Positions 59,163-64,000 of a stretch of DNA of 64,000 bases are shown one piece after another (the first letter of the stretch is position 1; each line of letters begins with the position of its first letter). The translations under genes were made by a program, and so were the position numbers. The notes below the pieces were generated by a model. It worked only from the letters and a program-made list of their open reading frames with translations. It did no database searches and was not told the DNA's origin. Where the stretch lies: positions 62,001 through 126,000 of the forward strand of contig SUYU01000001.1 of assembly GCA_015060245.1 (NCBI GenBank), read 5' to 3'. Source of the DNA: Bacteroidales bacterium. GTDB taxonomy: Bacteria; Bacteroidota; Bacteroidia; Bacteroidales; UBA932.

Positions 59163-61109
59163 ATGCAAAAGAAGATTACAGAACTGGAGTTGCTTGCTCC
59201 AGCCAAAAATAGGGACATCGGCATTGCGGCAATAGACTGTGGTGCCGATGCCGTATATATTGCAGGCCCCCAATTTGGAGCCCGCGAAGGGGCCGGCAAC
59301 CCTGTTTCCGAGATTGCGGAACTGGCTGCCTACGCCCATAAATTTGGTGCAAAGGTCTATATGACAGTAAACACCATCCTGTATGACCACGAACTACAGG
59401 AGGCCGCCGACATTATCCGCCAGGCATATGAGGCAAAGTGTGATGCCATTATTGTACAGGACCTTGGAGTTCTTGCTCTTGACCTGCCTCCTATTCCCCT
59501 TTATGCCTCTACACAGACAAACCTGAGAACCCCGGAACAGGCCAGATTCCTTGAGAGCCTCGGATTTGAGCGTCTTATTCTTGCCCGCGAATTGAGTCTT
59601 GACCAGATTGCAGCAATAAAGGGTGCTGTAAATACAGATATAGAGACATTCGTTCACGGTGCCTTGTGTGTAAGTTACAGCGGTCAGTGCTATCTGAGCC
59701 AGAAAGTTGCAGGCAGAAGTGCCAACAGGGGCACTTGTGCCCAGGCCTGCCGGTCGCTCTATACCTTGGCCGACAGCAACGGCAAGGTGCTGCAGAGGGA
59801 AATGCCGTTGCTCTCATTGAAAGACTTCAACCTGAGCAACCGCATAGCAGATCTTGTAAAGGCGGGTGTAACTTCCTTCAAAATTGAGGGAAGATTGAAG
59901 AATGTTTCTTACATAAAGAACATTGTAAAACTCTACCGTGAGAGAATTGATGAGTTCCTTGCCTTGAATCCCGGATATGCGAGGGCCTCACTTGGTGATG
60001 TAAAGGGAGGGTTTGCACCAAACGCAGACGTTACATTCAACAGGGGCTACACACAATTTTTCATTGACGGGGAGCGCGGGAGATGGAGGAGTACCGACGG
60101 CGCCAAATATCTTGGCGAGTACATTGGAACAGTTACCTCCAGTGGCAAGGAGAAGAGCGGCAACCTCATCTTTGAGTACAAAACCGACAACGCCAAAGCC
60201 TCTCCCATAACAAATGGAGACGGTCTCTGCTTTGTGTCGCCCGACGGCCAGATAAGCGGAACAAGGGCCAACAGTTGCAACGGCAGAAGCGTATCGGCTG
60301 CAGAGAGAGTACAGGTGGCTGTCAGGTCAAAGATATTCAGGAACTTCAATATCTCATTTGAGAGGGAGTTGGAGAAGAACCCGCCCAAAAGGCTCATACC
60401 TGTAAGACTTGCAATGATGGAGCACAACGGTGAGCCTCTTATCAGGGCCACTTGGGGCAGGAGGGGCGATGAGCAGACCAATATTGTAGAACTTCCGCTC
60501 GGCAAGGGTTTGGAGAGCGCCTCAAACAGGGAACTTGCAATCAGGAACCTCTACACACAACTTGGCAAGAGCGCAGGAGTTTTCCAGTTTACGCTTGAAA
60601 GCATCGGTGAGCCGATGCAGATTCCGTTCCTGCCGGTAGGAAGGATAAACCAGATCAGAAGGGATATTGCCGGACTTGTGGAGAAGCGGATAGCAGAGAT
60701 TTACGAGTCGGGGCGTGAAGAGTATGGGCACAAGCATAAGGCCTTGGCAAAAGGGAGGGTCAATGAGGGAAATCTTCTGCCTACACCACTTGGTGCAACA
60801 CCCGACTACAGGGCAAACTGCTCAAACAAATTGTCGGGAAGAGTGTATAGAATGAGGGGAGCCACAAGTGTTGCTCCGGCATATGAACTTCAGGAGGTGG
60901 CCGGTGCAGAACTGATGCGCTCAAAATATTGCATCAAGTATGAATTGGGGCTGTGTCCCAACTACAAATTGCGGGCACGCCACGACAAAGGTTATGTGAA
61001 CAGATTGGACAAGACAGACTTCAAGGAACCGCTCTTGTTGCTCAACGGCAAAAACAGGCTCGAACTGAAATTTGACTGCAATAAGTGCGAAATGGTAGTT
61101 ATTGGCTAA
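59163..61109 (+). CDS. U32-family peptidase / hydroxylation protein (YegQ/RlhA-like)
   Basis: About 648 residues from MQKKITELELLAPAKNRDIG; an ATG at 59127 overlapping the previous stop is the alternative. U32 features appear in order: ELLAPAKNRDIGIAAIDCGA, DAVYIAGPQFGAREGAG, KVYMTVNTILYDHEL, the signature THGALCVSYSGQCYLS-type segment (ETFVHGALCVSYSGQCYLS), and the RGTCAQACR Cys cluster, plus FKIEGRLKNVSYIKNIVKLY. Extra Cys lie in the C terminus (KYCIKYELGLCPNYK). Members handle tRNA/rRNA hydroxylation or degrade collagen-like proteins. RlhA-type modification enzymes have this Cys set, so RNA modification is plausible. It precedes holB by 20 bp. Confidence 0.92.
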   Translation: MQKKITELELLAPAKNRDIGIAAIDCGADAVYIAGPQFGAREGAGNPVSEIAELAAYAHKFGAKVYMTVNTILYDHELQEAADIIRQAYEAKCDAIIVQDLGVLALDLPPIPLYASTQTNLRTPEQARFLESLGFERLILARELSLDQIAAIKGAVNTDIETFVHGALCVSYSGQCYLSQKVAGRSANRGTCAQACRSLYTLADSNGKVLQREMPLLSLKDFNLSNRIADLVKAGVTSFKIEGRLKNVSYIKNIVKLYRERIDEFLALNPGYARASLGDVKGGFAPNADVTFNRGYTQFFIDGERGRWRSTDGAKYLGEYIGTVTSSGKEKSGNLIFEYKTDNAKASPITNGDGLCFVSPDGQISGTRANSCNGRSVSAAERVQVAVRSKIFRNFNISFERELEKNPPKRLIPVRLAMMEHNGEPLIRATWGRRGDEQTNIVELPLGKGLESASNRELAIRNLYTQLGKSAGVFQFTLESIGEPMQIPFLPVGRINQIRRDIAGLVEKRIAEIYESGREEYGHKHKALAKGRVNEGNLLPTPLGATPDYRANCSNKLSGRVYRMRGATSVAPAYELQEVAGAELMRSKYCIKYELGLCPNYKLRARHDKGYVNRLDKTDFKEPLLLLNGKNRLELKFDCNKCEMVVIG

Positions 61110-61129
61110 AAAATATGTAATTTTACGCC

Positions 61130-62257
61130 ATGCAATTTTCTGATGTTTTAGGACATAGTGAGATTATTGGGAATCTCCGCAATATGGTGGACAGCAACAT
61201 GGTCCCGCATGCCATCCTGTTTACGGAGAGGGAGGGTTTTGGAGCCCTGCACCTTGCATTGGCTACAATATCCTACATGTTCTGCCGGCAGAGGCACAAT
61301 GGAGACTCCTGCGGAGCATGCAACCAGTGCAGCAAAACTGGCAAACTGGTGCATCCCGACCTCCATTTCACATTCCCTATAAATGTCTCTACGCTTGTGG
61401 GCAAGGAGAAAAGGGCAGAGATTGAGGAGTTCTACCCGTTATGGCGTACTCTTGTAAAGGAGAATCCCTGGTTTGGAGAACAGGACCTCTACAGGGCAAT
61501 AGGCATAGAGAACAAATTTGGAAACATAAGCGTGAATGAGGCCAATTCCATCATGCGCAAACTTGCATTAAGTTCGTTTGAAGGCGGCATAAAGGTGATG
61601 CTCATAATGTTTCCGGAGAGAATGAACCAGGAGGCCGCAAACAAACTGCTCAAATCTTTGGAGGAGCCACAACCGGATACCTACTATTTTCTGATATCCC
61701 ACAACCCTGCAAAGATAATCGCAACAGTACTGAGCAGATGCAGGATAATTGAGGTCCCTCCTATCGGACATGAGAGACTTGCAGAGGCTCTTGAGCGTGA
61801 TTTCGGCATCGACGCAGAGCAGGCAATGTTCTGGGCAAGATGCTCCGGCGGAAGTTACGGCAAGGCTGCCGGAATGATTTCCGGAATGAATGAGGAGAAT
61901 GAGAACAATACCCTCTTCATGAAACTTCTCGAACTTGGAATAGCCAAAGATCATGTTGCAATGTTCGAGATATGGGAATCACTCTCTGCAAAGGGCAAGG
62001 AGGCACAGAAGAATTTCTGCACTGAGAGCCTTGAAGTTTTAAGAAAAATATATGTGGTCAGCCTTGGGCTCGACAGCATCTCCTATACCCACAGCAGGGA
62101 GAGGGAGACTCTGAAAGCATTGTCGGGAAGAATAAAGGCAGATTTTTATGAAAAGGGATACAACTTCCTCAACCAGGCTGTTGACGCCATTGAGAGGAAT
62201 GTGAACCCAAAATTTATTTTCTGCGATTTATGTAATCGCATCTATTATAATATATGA
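61130..62257 (+). CDS. holB: DNA polymerase III delta-prime subunit
   Basis: 375 residues. A clamp-loader AAA+ subunit: FSDVLGHSEIIGNLRNMVDS, then HAILFTEREGFGALHLALAT where the P-loop would be. The usual GKT/GKS is missing, as is normal for delta-prime, which does not bind ATP. The four-Cys zinc module is CRQRHNGDSCGACNQCSK, then KLVHPDLHFTFPIN. MRKLALSSFEGGIKVMLIMF and NQEAANKLLKSLEEPQPDTY are the sensor region, and ATVLSRCRIIEV contains the SRC arginine finger motif. It helps load the sliding clamp. It overlaps ricT by 4 bp. Confidence 0.95.
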   Translation: MQFSDVLGHSEIIGNLRNMVDSNMVPHAILFTEREGFGALHLALATISYMFCRQRHNGDSCGACNQCSKTGKLVHPDLHFTFPINVSTLVGKEKRAEIEEFYPLWRTLVKENPWFGEQDLYRAIGIENKFGNISVNEANSIMRKLALSSFEGGIKVMLIMFPERMNQEAANKLLKSLEEPQPDTYYFLISHNPAKIIATVLSRCRIIEVPPIGHERLAEALERDFGIDAEQAMFWARCSGGSYGKAAGMISGMNEENENNTLFMKLLELGIAKDHVAMFEIWESLSAKGKEAQKNFCTESLEVLRKIYVVSLGLDSISYTHSRERETLKALSGRIKADFYEKGYNFLNQAVDAIERNVNPKFIFCDLCNRIYYNI

Positions 62258-63402
62258 TTATGGAGAAGAGTAGAGTTTACGATTGCCAGAGAGGTTGTGA
62301 GATAACCCATAATGAGAACGGCGAGACAAACTGTTCATACAATCCCAATTGCTGCAAATTGAGCGTTTTCAATTGGCTCGACGGTATTGTGCAGGAGGAC
62401 GTGGCACACCTTTTTGAGGTCAGGTTCAAGAATACAAGAAAGGGAATATATAAAAATGAGTCGGGACAAAACCTCAGGATAGGGGAGTTTGTTGTTGTTG
62501 AGGCACAGAACGGATATGACCTTGGTATAATAACTTTGGCCGGTCCCATCATTGCACGCCAGTTGAAGAGGGACAGGATTGACCCCGAGACCTACGAGTT
62601 CAAGAAGATCTACCGCAAGGCGCGTCCGGCCGACATAGAGAAGTGGCAGGAGGCCATTGCACGCGAACACCGCACAATGATACGTTCTCGTCAAATGGCT
62701 GCAGATCTTGAACTTAATATGAAGATTGGCGATGTTGAGTTCCAGGGCGACGGCACAAAAGCCATTTTCTACTATATCGCCGATGAGAGGGTTGACTTCA
62801 GGCAACTCATCAAGAACTTTGCTGAGGAGTTCAGGATAAGAATCGAGATGAAGCAGATTGGAGCCCGACAGGAGGCCGGTCTTATTGGAGGTTTGGGTGT
62901 ATGTGGGCAGGCGCTCTGCTGCTCAAGATACATGAATGACTTCCAGTCAATCACAACACAGGCAGCAAGGTGTCAGGATCTCTCGTTGAACCCCCAGAAA
63001 CTTGCAGGACAATGCGGCAAATTGAAGTGCTGCATCAACTATGAGGCTTCGGCCTACATTGATGCACAGAACCATATGCCTCGTGTACATGAACCGCTCC
63101 AACTTGAGGACGGCGAAGCATTCCTGTTGAAGACAGACATCCTCCGCGGCATCATGTGGTTCTCCTACGACGCCCACAACATGGCCAATATGGTTCCGTT
63201 AAAGGCAGAGCAGGTTACCGCCATCATTGATATGAACAAAAAGGGCAAGAAGGCTCCGTCGCTGCTCGAGAGCAAGGGTAAAGAGAAATCACCTGAATTC
63301 TTCAGCGCAGCAGGCGAGGAGAGCATCTCCCGTTTTGATGAGACCAAATCACCACGCAAGAAAAACAACCGCAACAGGAAGAACAAGCGTAAACAACAAT
63401 GA
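62254..63402 (+). CDS. ricT: PSP1-domain protein, RicT-like
   Basis: 382 residues. It contains the PSP1 domain (about 50-300): VRFKNTRKGIYKNESGQNLR, GEFVVVEAQNGYDLGIITLA, DFRQLIKNFAEEFRIRIEMK, QIGARQEAGLIGGLGVCGQA, LCCSRYMNDF, and the Cys-rich CGKLKCCINYE. This is the conserved core of RicT, which in Bacillus joins RicA and RicF in an iron-sulphur complex affecting mRNA decay and development. An N-terminal Cys-rich segment (DCQRGCEITHNENGETNCSY, NPNCCKL) and a C-terminal Lys/Asn-rich tail (KKNNRNRKNKRKQQ) are added. No ricA or ricF was seen. It overlaps holB and gldH by 4 bp each (ATGA). Confidence 0.9.
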   Translation: MIMEKSRVYDCQRGCEITHNENGETNCSYNPNCCKLSVFNWLDGIVQEDVAHLFEVRFKNTRKGIYKNESGQNLRIGEFVVVEAQNGYDLGIITLAGPIIARQLKRDRIDPETYEFKKIYRKARPADIEKWQEAIAREHRTMIRSRQMAADLELNMKIGDVEFQGDGTKAIFYYIADERVDFRQLIKNFAEEFRIRIEMKQIGARQEAGLIGGLGVCGQALCCSRYMNDFQSITTQAARCQDLSLNPQKLAGQCGKLKCCINYEASAYIDAQNHMPRVHEPLQLEDGEAFLLKTDILRGIMWFSYDAHNMANMVPLKAEQVTAIIDMNKKGKKAPSLLESKGKEKSPEFFSAAGEESISRFDETKSPRKKNNRNRKNKRKQQ

Positions 63403-63893
63403 TCCTGCGCCTGACCGCATATCTTCTGCTTATGACGGCAACCCTCCTGTCCTGTACAAGGAGGCCGCTTCAACTCTCTGATTTCAAGGAACTTGACATT
63501 TCCCAAGGATGGAGAGAGGGTGTGGAACTTGCCATTGATATGGAAGATACTGTAAACACCTGCATGCTGGAGATCTGCATGCAGATAAAGAACAGCCAGC
63601 GGGTTAACAATGTTGATACCTTTGCCGTAACAATTGATATCGTTTCACCTGAGCAGTTGCATTACAGCGAAAGGATTGCCCTCCCAACCTCCACCACCAG
63701 AAACAACACCCCTTATACTCTTACAAACGGCATAAGGAATTACAGATGGACATATAGAAGAGGCATAAACAACAGGATTAGCGGACGATGGATGTTTACA
63801 TTGACTCCGTCGGGCACAAATGTTCAGCAAAAGGAAATATATAAAGAGATTATTGGAGTGGGAATCTCCTGCAAAAAAGAGAATAGCCAATGA
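63399..63893 (+). CDS. gldH: GldH-type lipoprotein
   Basis: 164 residues. The lipobox lies in LLLMTATLLSC (Cys-19). The mature part has the GldH pattern: an early SDFKELDISQGWREGVELAID strand region, ITNSQRVNN-like core (QIKNSQRVNNVDTFAVTIDI), and a C-terminal WMFTLTPSGTNVQQKEIYKE, followed by IGVGISCKKE. In Flavobacterium GldH is needed for gliding, but gldH homologues are widespread in non-gliding Bacteroidales, where the role is unknown. No other gliding genes are here. It overlaps ricT and the following gene by 4 bp each, so all are one operon. Confidence 0.88.
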   Translation: MILRLTAYLLLMTATLLSCTRRPLQLSDFKELDISQGWREGVELAIDMEDTVNTCMLEICMQIKNSQRVNNVDTFAVTIDIVSPEQLHYSERIALPTSTTRNNTPYTLTNGIRNYRWTYRRGINNRISGRWMFTLTPSGTNVQQKEIYKEIIGVGISCKKENSQ

Positions 63894-64000
63894 GTTCAAA
63901 GGACAAACTTAGAAAATTCAGAGAAAATGAGACATTTGCCTGCCTCTTCCAGCCAAAGACTGAGGAGGTTCTGGGCAAGCCATACAGCCTGCGCGGCAAA
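63890..64000 (+). CDS. trmB: tRNA (guanine-N7)-methyltransferase, partial
   Basis: Only 37 codons are visible before the window ends. The sequence MSSKDKLRKFRENETFACLF and then KPYSLRGK resembles the start of Bacteroidales TrmB, where a short basic start is followed by a PFxLKGKW segment. TrmB methylates G46 of tRNA. The position directly after holB-ricT-gldH is also what I expect for this gene in Bacteroidales. The start overlaps the gldH stop (ATGA). The SAM-binding domain is outside the window, so identity rests on the start only. Confidence 0.7.
   Translation, partial: MSSKDKLRKFRENETFACLFQPKTEEVLGKPYSLRGK

Overview
The window looks like a chromosomal segment of an uncultivated or little-studied member of the Bacteroidales (Bacteroidota). 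It carries two SusC/SusD outer-membrane uptake operons, a fimbrillin-type lipoprotein, gldH, BACON domains, many lipoproteins and a Mpi-family serine invertase. It also has repeated Bacteroidota-type promoters (TTTG, about 19 nt, TAnnTTTG). Family and genus cannot be settled by reading alone. Coding is dense on both strands. There are no rRNA genes, CRISPR arrays, insertion sequences or phage modules.

Layout. 1-6.2 kb: RND efflux pump (partial) with its adaptor, purN, and a nitroreductase lipoprotein upstream of dsbD. 6.2-13.2 kb: tRNA-Leu(TAA), an aminotransferase with a Cys-rich insert, a secreted phosphodiester glycosidase, an internally deleted corC/hlyC relic, a membrane acyltransferase, a fimbrillin lipoprotein with a 41-residue upstream peptide gene, and tRNA-Gly(GCC). 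13.3-17.3 kb: pheS with a structured leader, arginine deiminase, mannose-1-phosphate guanylyltransferase and yraN. 17.4-25.5 kb: an M64-type lipoprotein peptidase, an unknown secreted protein, and operon A (susC-susD-Calx-beta lipoprotein, minus strand). 25.5-32 kb: acyl-CoA carboxylase subunits, gcvP and the Mpi-family invertase. 32-38.7 kb: operon B (susC-susD-lipoprotein, plus strand). 38.7-54 kb: mostly housekeeping genes (proX-type deacylase, miaA, smpB, lgt, an rRNA methyltransferase, pgk, frr, pyrH, an orphan sdhC, hemW) plus three paralogous beta-propeller lipoproteins, one of them broken. 54-64 kb: DUF3109, a zinc-dead M16 homologue, a TPR protein, a U32 peptidase, then a tightly overlapping holB-ricT-gldH-trmB operon.

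The most interesting structure is at 25.5-32 kb. The two SusC operons point away from each other and start with almost the same 135-bp leader: 57 bp and 59 bp blocks are identical, in inverted orientation. These leaders flank about 6.2 kb of DNA that contains a Mpi-type DNA invertase gene ending right beside one repeat. A clear -7 promoter element lies just inside the repeat on the operon A side, and none is visible on the operon B side. This suggests, but does not prove, a phase-variable switch that gives one promoter to either of two nutrient-uptake systems.

Other points worth a check: a 10-mer family (TTCCCGACAG/CTGTCGGGAA) strongly over-represented and often placed just upstream of start codons, a folded pheS leader, in-frame low-complexity inserts in conserved enzymes, an sdhC cut off from frdA/frdB by its own terminator, and three intergenic minisatellites.
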